The position numbers and the translations under genes are program-made. Below the pieces are notes generated by a model that was not told where the DNA came from, did no database searches, and saw nothing but the letters and a program-made list of their open reading frames with translations. From NCBI RefSeq assembly GCF_003315795.1, contig NZ_QMEY01000008.1, positions 124,001 through 188,000 on the forward strand: a stretch of 64,000 nt of DNA. The letters run 5' to 3'. This stretch comes from Spongiactinospora rosea. GTDB taxonomy: Bacteria > Actinomycetota > Actinomycetes > Streptosporangiales > Streptosporangiaceae. Of the stretch, positions 15,845-24,730 are shown in pieces (the stretch's first letter is position 1; every line of letters starts with the position of its first letter).

Positions 15845-16972
15845 ATGAGCATGACGATCGACGGGGTGCGGCGGATCGCCGTACTGCGCGCCAACGCGCT
15901 GGGCGACCTCGTGCTGGCGCTGCCCGCGCTCGCGGCCGTCAGGGCGGCCTACCCGGGCGCCCGGCTCACCCTGCTCGGCCACGAGTGGCACGCCGGGCTG
16001 CTGCGCGGCCGTCCCGGGCCGATCGACGACGTGGTGGCGCTGCCGCCGATCTCCGGCGTGGGCACCACCGACCCCGGGCACCCCGTGCCGCCCGGCCTGC
16101 CCGAACGGCTGGCCCGGTACGGCTTCGACCTCGCGCTGCAGATGCACGGCGGCGGACTGTACTCCAACCCGTTCATCCGCGGCATCGGCGCGCGGTTCAC
16201 CGCCGGGCTGCGCAGCCCCGACGCCGTGCCGCTGGACCGCTGGGTCCGCTACACCCACCACCAGCACGAAACGCTCCGGCTGCTGGAGGTCGCCGCCCTG
16301 GTCGGCGGGTCCACATCCGCCGTGGAGCCCACGCTGGCCGTCACCGACCGCGACCGCGCCGAACTCGCCGCCGTGCTCGGCGACCCGCCGCCCGGCCTGG
16401 TCGCGGTCCACCCCGGGGCCAACGATCCCCGGCGCAGGTGGCCGCCGGAGCGGTTCGCCGCGGTGGCCGACCGGCTCGGCCGTCCCGTCGTCGTCACCGG
16501 GACCGCCCGCGAGCGGGACCTCGCCGACCGGGTCGCCGCCGCCATGCGCGCCCCCGCGACCGTGGCCGCCGGGCGGCTCGGCCTCGGCGCGCTGGCCGCC
16601 CTGTACCGGCGCTGTGACCTGCTGATCGCCAACGACACCGGCCCGCGCCACCTGGCCGCCGCCGTCGGCACCCCCACCGTCGGGATCTACTGGTGCGGCA
16701 ACATCGTCAACGCCGGGCCCCTGACCCGGACCGCGCACCGGGTGCTGATCTCCTGGCTGACCCGATGCCCGGTCTGCGGGGCGGACGGCATGGACCCGCG
16801 GGCCGGGCTGTGCCCGCACGAGACGTCCTGGGTGGCCGGAGTGACCGTGGACGCCGTCGCCGAGCAGGCCGCCGACCTGCTGGACCGGCAGGGTGCCCGC
16901 CTTGACCAGAACAAGGGGCGGCCCCCCGACTTCACCGCCGCCTCGCGGGTAACGGAGCGGCATGACCGATGA
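15845..16972 (+). CDS. GT9-family (heptosyltransferase-like) glycosyltransferase
   Basis: The 375-residue protein belongs to glycosyltransferase family 9, the ADP-heptose:LPS heptosyltransferase family. The N-terminal signature IAVLRANALGDLVLALPALA and the C-terminal donor-binding segment LLIANDTGPRHLAAAVGTPT are clear. A Cys-rich tail (CPVCGADGMDPRAGLCPHE) is typical of actinobacterial members. Actinobacteria have no LPS, so the acceptor must be something else, such as a teichoic/wall polymer, a natural product or, given the position, the peptide. The downstream HldE-like gene overlaps by 11 bases and would supply ADP-heptose. ATG 15845 or ATG 15851 could be the true start. Confidence 0.88.
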   Translation: MSMTIDGVRRIAVLRANALGDLVLALPALAAVRAAYPGARLTLLGHEWHAGLLRGRPGPIDDVVALPPISGVGTTDPGHPVPPGLPERLARYGFDLALQMHGGGLYSNPFIRGIGARFTAGLRSPDAVPLDRWVRYTHHQHETLRLLEVAALVGGSTSAVEPTLAVTDRDRAELAAVLGDPPPGLVAVHPGANDPRRRWPPERFAAVADRLGRPVVVTGTARERDLADRVAAAMRAPATVAAGRLGLGALAALYRRCDLLIANDTGPRHLAAAVGTPTVGIYWCGNIVNAGPLTRTAHRVLISWLTRCPVCGADGMDPRAGLCPHETSWVAGVTVDAVAEQAADLLDRQGARLDQNKGRPPDFTAASRVTERHDR

Positions 16973-18368
16973 AACCGTTGACGCGGTCGTGGTCGGGGAC
17001 GTGATGCTCGACTCCTGGCTGGACGGCCAGGTCAGCCGCCTCGCGCAGGAGGCGCCGGTGCCCGTGGTCAGCGTCGAGGCGGTGGCCGAGGCGCCGGGCG
17101 GGGCCGGGAACACCGCGGCCAACCTGGCGGCGCTGGGCGCGCGGGTGCATCTGGTCGCGGTGGTCGGCGACGACGACCGCGCGGGCACGCTGGCCGGGGC
17201 GCTGCGCGCGCACGGCGTACGGGCCACCCTGCTGCCCGTGCCGGGCCGCAGGACCACCCACAAGCGGCGGCTGCTCGGCCGCGGCCGGCTCGTCGCCCGC
17301 TACGACGAGCAGGACCGCGACCCGATCCCGCCGGTCGTGGAGGACGCGCTGGCGGGTCTGCTCCCGGCCCTGGTACGCCGGGCGGACGTGGTCATCGCCT
17401 GCGACTACGCGGCGGGGGTGTGCACCGAGGGCGTACGCCGGGCGCTCACCGGCCTGCCCCGGCTCGTCGTGGACGCGCACCGGGTCGCGCCCTGGCGGGG
17501 CTGCCGGCCGTACGCGGTGCTGCCCAGCTACGCCGAGGTGCTGGAACTGCTCGGCGAGGACGGCACCGACGGCGACCGGATCGGCTTCCTGACCTCCCGC
17601 TCCCGGCGGCTGCTCGCGGCGACCGCCGCCGAACTGGTGGTGACCACGCTCGACGGCGAGGGCACGCTGCTGCACCGGGCCGGGCGCGAGCCGTACCGGA
17701 CCCTGGCCGAGCCGGTGCCCGAGCACATGGCCACCGGCGCGGGCGACACGTACACGGCGGCCTTCGCGCTGTGGCTGGCGGAGGGGGCCACGCCGGAGGA
17801 GGCCGCGCGGGCGGGGCAGGCCGCGGCCTCCGTCGTGGTACGCCGCCCCGGCACGGCCACCTGCGCCCGCGCGGAACTGCTGCGGGCCCTGCACTCCGGC
17901 GACCCCGCCGAAGAGGTGGCCCGGCGGGTCGCCGAACACCGCCGCGCGGGCGAGCGCGTGGTGTTCACCAACGGCTGCTTCGACGTGCTGCACCGCGGCC
18001 ACGTCGGCTACCTGGAACAGGCCCGCAGGCTCGGCGACGTGCTCGTGGTCGCGGTCAACGACGACGAGAGCGTGGCCCGGCTGAAGGGGCCGGGCCGCCC
18101 GGTCAACCCCTGCCGCGACCGGATGGCGGTGCTCGCCGCGCTGGACCACGTGGACTATGTGGTGCCGTTCCGGGAGAACACCCCCGAGCGGCTGCTCCGC
18201 CTGATCCGCCCCGACCTCTACGTCAAGGGCGGCGACTACACCGAGGAGATGGTGCCGGAGGCACCGCTGGTGCGGGCGCTGGGCGGCGAGGTGCGCATCC
18301 TGGACTACCTGCCGGACCGGTCCACCACGGCGCTCATCGCCCGGATGCGCGAGATCCCCGGGATCTGA
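16962..18368 (+). CDS. hldE: bifunctional heptose-7-phosphate kinase / heptose-1-phosphate adenylyltransferase
   Basis: The 468-residue protein has two domains. Residues 1 to about 310 are a PfkB-type kinase (DVMLDSWL, APGGAGNTAANLAALGA, and the ATP/anion-hole motif MATGAGDTYTAAFALW), which phosphorylates heptose 7-phosphate at C1. Residues from about 325 to the end are a nucleotidyltransferase with FTNGCFDVLHRGHVGYL (HxGH) and DRSTTALIARM, which would form ADP-heptose. This is the HldE architecture. GmhA and GmhB, needed for the same pathway, are not in the window. It shares a transcript with the GT9 gene and possibly with the RiPP operon upstream. Confidence 0.92.
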   Translation: MTDETVDAVVVGDVMLDSWLDGQVSRLAQEAPVPVVSVEAVAEAPGGAGNTAANLAALGARVHLVAVVGDDDRAGTLAGALRAHGVRATLLPVPGRRTTHKRRLLGRGRLVARYDEQDRDPIPPVVEDALAGLLPALVRRADVVIACDYAAGVCTEGVRRALTGLPRLVVDAHRVAPWRGCRPYAVLPSYAEVLELLGEDGTDGDRIGFLTSRSRRLLAATAAELVVTTLDGEGTLLHRAGREPYRTLAEPVPEHMATGAGDTYTAAFALWLAEGATPEEAARAGQAAASVVVRRPGTATCARAELLRALHSGDPAEEVARRVAEHRRAGERVVFTNGCFDVLHRGHVGYLEQARRLGDVLVVAVNDDESVARLKGPGRPVNPCRDRMAVLAALDHVDYVVPFRENTPERLLRLIRPDLYVKGGDYTEEMVPEAPLVRALGGEVRILDYLPDRSTTALIARMREIPGI

Positions 18369-18435
18369 AAACCCTCTGTGCTCGTACGCGATCACACGTC
18401 ATGATCGGATCACCCCCCGACCGATTGGACGTCAC

Positions 18436-19989
18436 GTGCGAAGAATCGTCCTGGCGCTGGCCGTCGTACTGGCCATGCTCGTCCCGCTGCGCCCCTTACC
18501 CGCCGCGGCCTCGCCACTGGCCTGGTCGCCCTGTCCCGAGGACGCCTCGGCCGAGTGCGCCACCCTCACCCTGCCCGTCGCCTGGAACGCCACGCGCGGC
18601 CCGACGTTCGACCTGGCGGTGGCCAGGCGGCGGGCCACCGACCCGGCCAGGCGGATCGGCGCCCTGGTGATCAACCCCGGCGGGCCCGGCGGCTCGGGCG
18701 TGGACGCCGTGCTGCGCAACAGCCTGGGCTTCACCCCGCTGCTGCGCTCCCGGTTCGACCTCGTCGGCTTCGACCCGCGCGGCGTCGGCCGCAGTCACCC
18801 GCTGCTCTGCTCGCGCGACCTCGCGGCGCGCGCCCCCGACCCGCTGATGCGCACCCAGGCCGACTTCGAGGCCCGGCTGGCCCACAATGCCCGGTACGCC
18901 CGCGACTGCCGGGCCCGTACCGGCCCGCTGTACGACCATGTGGACACCGGCAGCGTCGTTCGCGACCTCGACGCCCTGCGCGCGGCGCTCGGCGAGGAAC
19001 GCCTGACGTACTACGGCGTCTCCTACGGCACGCTGATCGGCCAGCTCTACGCCGAGCGCTACCCCGGCCGGGTGCGCGCGCTGGCCCTGGACAGCAACAT
19101 GGACCACGACCTGGACACCACCGCGATGTTCGACACCGACACCTGGACCACCCAGGACTCCTTCGACGAGTTCGCCGCCTGGTGCGCGGCGGCGAAGGAG
19201 TGCGCGCTGCACGGGCGCGACGTGCGGGCGCTGTTCGCGGACCTGCGGGCCAGGGCCGAGCGCGGCGAGCTGCACGTCCCCGGCGCTCCGGAAGAGCGGC
19301 TGACCCTGCTGCCGCTGCTGCTGCGGACCTTCTCCGACTTCTACGGACCCGACTGGACCCATTTGGCGGAGTTCCTGCGGGCGCTGGACGAGGGCGACGA
19401 CGGCGACAAGAGCGACAAGGCTCCGGCGGCGGAGGAGGAGTTCAACGACGCGACGCAGGTGATCTGCCAGGACTACGCGCTGCCCGTCCGCGACCAGCGC
19501 GACTTCGAGCGGCACCTGCGCCGGATGGCGCGCATCGCCCCGGACATGCGGATGACCCCCATCTCGGTCTCCCTGATCGTGGCCTGCCTCGGGCAGCCGA
19601 TGCCGGTCCCCAACCCGCAGCACCGGCTGCGCGTGTCCGGCACTCCCCCGCTGCTGCTGGTCAACGCGCTGCACGACCCGGCGACCGGCTACCCGTGGGC
19701 GCTCAGCACCGCCCGCCAGATCGGCCGGGAGGCCCGGCTGCTCACCTACGACGGCTGGGGTCACGTCGTCTACGGGCGCGGCGAGTGCGCCACCGGGGCG
19801 GTGGACCGCTACCTGATCTCGCTCGCCCTGCCCCGCTGGGGGGCGCACTGCCCCGCAGAAAATAATCGGATCCCACCCCACTCACGGGAATTGAGCCGAC
19901 CCGACTCAAGCTATATGAGACACCGGCCGATCACCTCGGGCGCGGCCGGGTCCCCGGAGGTCGAGGCGGGCGGTTCGCGGCCCGCCTGA
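18436..19989 (+). CDS. secreted alpha/beta-hydrolase, tripeptidyl-aminopeptidase-like (S33)
   Basis: The 517-residue exported serine hydrolase is of the TAP family, which removes N-terminal di- or tripeptides. A Sec signal (MRRIVLALAVVLAMLVPL...AAAS) precedes the oxyanion strand INPGGPGGSG. The nucleophile lies in YYGVSYGTLIGQL, the acid in LLVNALHDPATGY and the catalytic His in TYDGWGHVVYGRG. The C-terminal TAP segment (GECATGAVDRYL) is present, followed by a roughly 45-residue low-complexity tail beyond the usual end. GTG 18436 is the start. It has its own short upstream region and a strong terminator downstream, so it is probably a single-gene unit. A role in processing the nearby peptide is possible but unsupported. 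Confidence 0.9.
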   Translation: MRRIVLALAVVLAMLVPLRPLPAAASPLAWSPCPEDASAECATLTLPVAWNATRGPTFDLAVARRRATDPARRIGALVINPGGPGGSGVDAVLRNSLGFTPLLRSRFDLVGFDPRGVGRSHPLLCSRDLAARAPDPLMRTQADFEARLAHNARYARDCRARTGPLYDHVDTGSVVRDLDALRAALGEERLTYYGVSYGTLIGQLYAERYPGRVRALALDSNMDHDLDTTAMFDTDTWTTQDSFDEFAAWCAAAKECALHGRDVRALFADLRARAERGELHVPGAPEERLTLLPLLLRTFSDFYGPDWTHLAEFLRALDEGDDGDKSDKAPAAEEEFNDATQVICQDYALPVRDQRDFERHLRRMARIAPDMRMTPISVSLIVACLGQPMPVPNPQHRLRVSGTPPLLLVNALHDPATGYPWALSTARQIGREARLLTYDGWGHVVYGRGECATGAVDRYLISLALPRWGAHCPAENNRIPPHSRELSRPDSSYMRHRPITSGAAGSPEVEAGGSRPA

Positions 19990-19998
19990 CCCCCCACA

Positions 19999-20036
19999 CG
20001 GGGATCGGTCCCCCGCCTCCCGGGGACCGATCCCCG
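19999..20036. terminator. bidirectional terminator hairpin
   Basis: A perfect 15-base stem (CGGGGATCGGTCCCC at 19999-20013 with its complement at 20022-20036) and 8-base loop lie between the convergent peptidase and amidohydrolase genes, four bases before the amidohydrolase stop codon. It probably terminates both transcripts. Confidence 0.85.
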
Positions 20037-20040
20037 CGGG

Positions 20041-21717
20041 CTATGCCAGAGCCGGGAGCGTTCCCGACTCGTAGACCGGGCGGCCCCCGGCCAGCGTGAG
20101 CGCGGGCGTGAGGCCCGCGAGATCCTCGTCGGCCACCGACATGACGTCCTCGTCGATGACCACGAGGTCGGCCAGCAGGCCGGGGGCCAGCGTGCCCTTG
20201 CGGTGCTCGGCGTGCTCCAGGTAGGCGCCGGCGGCCGTCCACAGCCGGATCGCCTGCTCGCGGGTGAGCCGCAGGTCGCCGGGCACCTCGGCGTACGGCC
20301 GGGGGCCCGCCCCCACGAACGTCGCGATGCCGCGCCGCCAGTCGGGGAAGGTCACCGGCGCGTCGGAGCTGTCGGCCACCAGTACGCCCGCGGCCAGCAG
20401 CGCCCCGGCGGGGAAGGCCCGCGACCAGCGGTCCGCGCCGATGGACCGGGTCATCGAGGCCCCGCTGTGCGTCTTCATCAGCGAGCTGGTGATGACGCCG
20501 ATGTCGTGTTCGGCCAGCCTGGCGTACAGCTTCTCGTCCAGCAGCGTGCCGTGGATGAGCGCGTGCCTGGCCATCGGCCACGGGTCGGCGGCCTGCGCGC
20601 GGATCATGCCGTCGGCCGCCGCGTCCGCCGCCCGGTCGCCGCAGACGTGCACCTGGGCCTGGAGCCGGTGCCGGTGGACCAGCTCGATCTGCCGCATCAG
20701 CTCGTCGTACCTGGCCTCGTCGTCGGCCCCGGGGGTGACCAGGTGCCCGTGCCCGCCCGCCGGGTACGCCTCGTACACCCAGGCCGTGCACTGCGTCGGC
20801 ACGCCGTCGGCGAACAGCTTGCAGCCGCCCACCCGCAGCCACTCGTCGCCCAGCCCGGTGGCGGCCCCCATGTGCGCGAGCGCGGTCGCGAGCCGGTCGG
20901 CGGAGCTGGACGGCGAGGGCCAGTCCCAGTGCAGCAGGGCGTTGACCCGCACGGTCATCCGGTCCGCGACGCGCAGGGCCGTGTAGTCGCGCAGCAGTTC
21001 GGGCCAGACGATGGGGTCGGTGACGCTGGTGATGCCGAGGGAGTTGAGCGTGCGCATGGCCGCGGCGATGGCGTCCCGCCGCTCGTCGGCGGTGTGCTCC
21101 GGCACATGCGCGGTGACCAGGCCCTTGGCCGACTCCAGGAGCAGCCCGGTCGGCTCGCCCGCCGCGTCGCGGACGATCTGGCCGCCCTCCGGGTCCGGGG
21201 TGTCGCGGGTGATCCCGGCCAGCCGCAGCGCGGTGGTGTTGACCAGCACCGAGTGCCGTGAGGCATGGTGCAGGATGGCGGGCCGGTCGCCGGTGACCGG
21301 GTCGATCAGATCGCGGTGCGGGCCGGGCGCCCCGTCGAACTCGGGGATGTTCGCCTCCCGCCAGCCCTCCCCCACCAGCCAGGCGCTGCCCGCCGGTCCG
21401 GGCGGCCCTGCGGCCAGCGCGTCACGCAGCTCGGCCAGCGTCCGGAAGCCGCCCATCTCCACCGAGTACGGCGGCCCGGACAGGCCGAACATGGCCAGGT
21501 GCAGGTGGGCGTCGTTGATGCCGGGCAGTACGGTACGCCCGCCCAGATCGACGACCCGCGCGCCCGGACCGGCCAGCGCGCGGCATTCGTCGTCCCCGCC
21601 GACCGCGAGGATCCGGTCCCCGGCCAGGGCGATGGCGGGCGCGGTGGTGAAGTCGTCATCGACGGTCAGCACCGTGCCGCCGTGCAGCACGAGATCTGCT
21701 TGCGCGGCCATGCTCAC
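20041..21717 (-). CDS. YtcJ-like metal-dependent amidohydrolase (Amidohydro_3)
   Basis: The 558-residue protein is an amidohydrolase-superfamily enzyme of the YtcJ/LAF3 type. Metal ligands are visible: HxH in PGINDAHLHL, His in QVHVCGDRAAD, His in ALIHGTLLD and Asp in VADSSDAPV. The end strand LADLVVIDEDVM is typical. It probably hydrolyses an amide or formyl group from a small substrate. The start is GTG 21717, which overlaps the preceding stop as GTGA and has GGAAG seven bases upstream; ATG 21711 is the alternative. It is the last gene of the amine-uptake operon, so its substrate is likely an N-acylated or amidated form of the imported amine (inference). Confidence 0.88.
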   Translation of the reverse strand: MSMAAQADLVLHGGTVLTVDDDFTTAPAIALAGDRILAVGGDDECRALAGPGARVVDLGGRTVLPGINDAHLHLAMFGLSGPPYSVEMGGFRTLAELRDALAAGPPGPAGSAWLVGEGWREANIPEFDGAPGPHRDLIDPVTGDRPAILHHASRHSVLVNTTALRLAGITRDTPDPEGGQIVRDAAGEPTGLLLESAKGLVTAHVPEHTADERRDAIAAAMRTLNSLGITSVTDPIVWPELLRDYTALRVADRMTVRVNALLHWDWPSPSSSADRLATALAHMGAATGLGDEWLRVGGCKLFADGVPTQCTAWVYEAYPAGGHGHLVTPGADDEARYDELMRQIELVHRHRLQAQVHVCGDRAADAAADGMIRAQAADPWPMARHALIHGTLLDEKLYARLAEHDIGVITSSLMKTHSGASMTRSIGADRWSRAFPAGALLAAGVLVADSSDAPVTFPDWRRGIATFVGAGPRPYAEVPGDLRLTREQAIRLWTAAGAYLEHAEHRKGTLAPGLLADLVVIDEDVMSVADEDLAGLTPALTLAGGRPVYESGTLPALA

Positions 21718-24704
21718 CAGCCCGCTTCCAGCACGCGGTCCAGCGCGGCGGCGAACTCGTCGGCCATCGCCGGGGTGAAGGACAGCGGCGGCTTGAGTTT
21801 GAGGATGTTCCAGTGCGGGCCGGTGGGGTACACCAGCACCCCCTCGTCCTTGAGCCGTTCGCAGATGATCAGGGTCTCCTCGGACGCGGGCTCCTTGGTC
21901 TCGCGGTCGCGGACGAACTCCACGCCGCTGTAGAAGCCCTGCCCGCGCACGTCGCCGATCAGCTCGTGCTTGGCCGCCAGGCCGCCGAGCCGCTCCAGCA
22001 GGTACCCGCCGGTGATCAGCGCGTTGCGCTGAAGATCCTCCTCCTCCATGATGTCGAGCAGCTCCAGCCCCACCGCGCAGGCCACCGGGTTGCCGCCGTA
22101 GGTCGAGAAGAACCGTCCGGTCGGGTCGAAGGCCCGGGAGATCTCGCGGGTGGTGACCAGCGCGGCCACCGGGAACCCGTTGCCCATCGACTTGCCCATG
22201 GTCACCATGTCCGGCACCACCTCGGGACCCTGCGTCTGGAAGCCCCAGAACGCCTCGCCCAGCCGGCCGAACCCCACCTGTACCTCGTCGGCGATGGTCA
22301 CGATGCCACGCTCGGCCGCGGCGGCGAAGATGGGCGCCAGGTAGCCGGGCGGGAGCACGACCTGGCCGCCGCCCGCGAGCAGCGCCTCGAACAGGTACGC
22401 GGCGGGCGCGCGGCCCTCGGCGGCCAGCTTGTCGAAGGTCTCGATGACGTGCGCGGCGTACTTCGCCCCGGCCTGCGGGTCGTCGTAGCCGTACGCGCCC
22501 CGGTAGCGGTCGGGCACCGGCGTCGGGTGCGTCGTGTCGGGCTTGCCGTAGTGCCGGTAGCGCGACGGGCTCACGTCGGCGACCACCGTGGTGTAGCCGT
22601 GGTAGGCGTCGTCGATGATCACCACGTCGTCCCGCTTGGTGAGGTAGCGGGAGATCCGCAGCGCGAGGTCGTTGGCCTCGCTGCCGGAGTTGACGAAGTA
22701 GACGACGTCCAGCCCGTCGGGAAGGGTGGCGGTCAGCCGTTCGGCGTACTCGCTGAGCAGGTCGTAGACGAACCTGCTGTTGGTGTTGAGCCGGCCGAGC
22801 TGGCGGGAGGCCGCGGCCACCAGCCGGGGGTGGCAGTGACCGACGAGCGTCACGTTGTTCAGCGCGTCCAGGTAGCCCCGGCCGTGCTCGTCGTAGAACC
22901 GGCAGTCCCTGGCGCGGACCATGTTGATCGGCTGCTGGAAGTACGTGGGGTGGGTCTCCGGCAGGTGGGCCTTGCGTCCGCGCAGCGCGGTGTCGATGAC
23001 CGGGGTCCAGGCCGTGACCGCGCGCCCGGCCACGCAACCGGCCAGCAGCGGCGTGGGGTCGGGCAGCAGCGCGCGCCACGCCCCGGCCTCGGCGGGGCCG
23101 GTCCGGTGCGGGGCGGGGGCGGTGAGCGGGACGGCGGCGACCCGCAGCCGCAGCCGCGCGGGCAGGCCGTCGTCATCGGCACCAGGGGCGATCTCGCCGA
23201 TCCGGCCACCGGCCGGGACGTCCTCGCCGTCGGCGAGGGCGGGGGCCAGCCCGCCGTACAGGGTCCAGAAGCGCACGCCGGGGGCGGGCTCGTGGCACAG
23301 CGCGGGCTCGCCCGCGACGTGCTCGAACCGCCCGGCCAGCGGGGCGGACACGGGGGTGCCGGGCGGGGCGAACAGTTCCACGCCGAGCGCTTCGCCGGGG
23401 TCCGCGGGCTCCAGGAAGCGCGGCTCGCCGTACCGGCCGACCGGTACGCCGTGCGGCACGGCCTCGATGGCGGCGCGGGCGGCGGCGCGCAGTTCGGCGG
23501 GCTCACGCGGGTCGGCGCCGTCGTAGGCGTCGCCGGTCACGCTGAGATCGACCGCCGTCAGCGCCCCGTCCAGCAGTTTGGCGGGCGGCGCGGCGTGTCC
23601 GGCCAGCCAGGCCGTCACCGCGCCGGCGGCCGGGTGCGCGGCCATGCCGCACGCCTGGCGCAGGGTGGCCACGCCCAGTTCGGGGGAGGTCGCGGCCAGC
23701 GTGCGGACCAGGTCCGCGGCGGCGGCCGAACGATGCCGCGGGTCGCCGTGCCGCTCTTCGGCGTTCAGCCGGGCGGCGGTCCCGGCGACCGTGGCCGCGC
23801 GCAGCGCGATCAGCGGGAACAGGGCGTCGGCCTCGGCCTCGGTGAGCGGGCAGGCGGTGTGGTAGGAGGCGGTGAGCGCGCGGGCGACGCCGAGCGGGTC
23901 GGGCTGCCCGCGCATCACGCTCGCGGCGAGCACGGCCAGGTCGGCGATCCGCGCGGTGGGCAGCGCGTCGCCGAAGTCGATCAGGCCGGACACCCGGGTC
24001 CGCTGCCCGGTGCGGGTGACCAGCACGTTGAAGGCGTTCAGGTCGTGGTGGACGACCGCGACCGGCAGCTCGGCGAACCGCTCGGCCAGCACCGGCCCGT
24101 ACGCCTCGCGCACCCGTTCCAGCGCCGCGCGCAGCTCCCCGTCCGTCACGTACGGCAGCGCGCCCGCGAGGGCGGCCCCCATGTGGCCGAACTCCCAGTA
24201 GTGCGGCGCGGGCGGGTCGGGGTGCTCGAAGGTGGCGGTGGCGGCGGTCAGCCGGCCGGTGACCGCGCCGACGTCGGCCATCAGCTCGGCCGAACGGCGG
24301 CCCGCCTCGGCCAGCGGCCGGCCGGAAACCCAGGTCAGCACCCGGGCGACCAGTTCGCGCCCGCCGTCCTCGACGATGGCGACCGTCTCGCCGTCCACGC
24401 CGGGCACGACCCTCGGCACGGCCAGCGACGGGTCACGGTCGGCGAGGTGGCGCAGCAGCGCCGACTGGAACTCGACGGCGGGCAGGTCGGCGCGGCCGGT
24501 CAGCTTGAAGACGAACTCCGCGCCGTCCTCGTCGCGCACGTACAGGTTGCGGTCGGTCTCCCCGGCGAGCGGCCGCAGCGCGGCGGCGGCGCGCACGCCG
24601 AAGCGGTCGCGCAGGATCTCGCGGATGCGCGGCTCCGGCAGGTCCGGCACGCCCGCGGTGATCCGCTCGAAGCGCTCGTCGATGTGGTCGGTCTTGGCGG
24701 CCAC
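21714..24704 (-). CDS. three-part fusion: APH-type kinase, M23-like domain, class III aminotransferase/phospholyase
   Basis: This 996-residue protein joins three parts. Residues 1 to about 350 are an aminoglycoside-phosphotransferase-like kinase (VVHHDLNAFNVLV, then LIDFGDALPT). A middle region of about 200 residues resembles a degenerate LytM/M23 domain (FAPPGTPVSAPLAG, FWTLYGGLAPAL). The last 430 or so are a PLP enzyme (VNSGSEANDLALRI, ADEVQVGFGRLGEAFWGF, GKSMGNGFP with the lysine). The PLP part is most like the AGXT2L1/AGXT2L2 phospho-lyases, and hydroxylysine kinase is an APH enzyme, so a kinase-then-phospholyase reaction on an amino-alcohol is plausible. GTG 24704 follows GGGGAGGGGAG. 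It lies 26 bases after the ATPase gene. Confidence 0.88.
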   Translation of the reverse strand: MAAKTDHIDERFERITAGVPDLPEPRIREILRDRFGVRAAAALRPLAGETDRNLYVRDEDGAEFVFKLTGRADLPAVEFQSALLRHLADRDPSLAVPRVVPGVDGETVAIVEDGGRELVARVLTWVSGRPLAEAGRRSAELMADVGAVTGRLTAATATFEHPDPPAPHYWEFGHMGAALAGALPYVTDGELRAALERVREAYGPVLAERFAELPVAVVHHDLNAFNVLVTRTGQRTRVSGLIDFGDALPTARIADLAVLAASVMRGQPDPLGVARALTASYHTACPLTEAEADALFPLIALRAATVAGTAARLNAEERHGDPRHRSAAAADLVRTLAATSPELGVATLRQACGMAAHPAAGAVTAWLAGHAAPPAKLLDGALTAVDLSVTGDAYDGADPREPAELRAAARAAIEAVPHGVPVGRYGEPRFLEPADPGEALGVELFAPPGTPVSAPLAGRFEHVAGEPALCHEPAPGVRFWTLYGGLAPALADGEDVPAGGRIGEIAPGADDDGLPARLRLRVAAVPLTAPAPHRTGPAEAGAWRALLPDPTPLLAGCVAGRAVTAWTPVIDTALRGRKAHLPETHPTYFQQPINMVRARDCRFYDEHGRGYLDALNNVTLVGHCHPRLVAAASRQLGRLNTNSRFVYDLLSEYAERLTATLPDGLDVVYFVNSGSEANDLALRISRYLTKRDDVVIIDDAYHGYTTVVADVSPSRYRHYGKPDTTHPTPVPDRYRGAYGYDDPQAGAKYAAHVIETFDKLAAEGRAPAAYLFEALLAGGGQVVLPPGYLAPIFAAAAERGIVTIADEVQVGFGRLGEAFWGFQTQGPEVVPDMVTMGKSMGNGFPVAALVTTREISRAFDPTGRFFSTYGGNPVACAVGLELLDIMEEEDLQRNALITGGYLLERLGGLAAKHELIGDVRGQGFYSGVEFVRDRETKEPASEETLIICERLKDEGVLVYPTGPHWNILKLKPPLSFTPAMADEFAAALDRVLEAGW

Positions 24705-24730
24705 GCGGTGGCTCCCCTCCCCGGGCTGGT

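Noticed and set aside
20041..24704. Treating the APH/aminotransferase and amidohydrolase genes as antibiotic resistance or biosynthesis genes
   Set aside because: The APH part is fused to a catabolic PLP enzyme and sits in an amine-uptake operon; no antibiotic genes are nearby.
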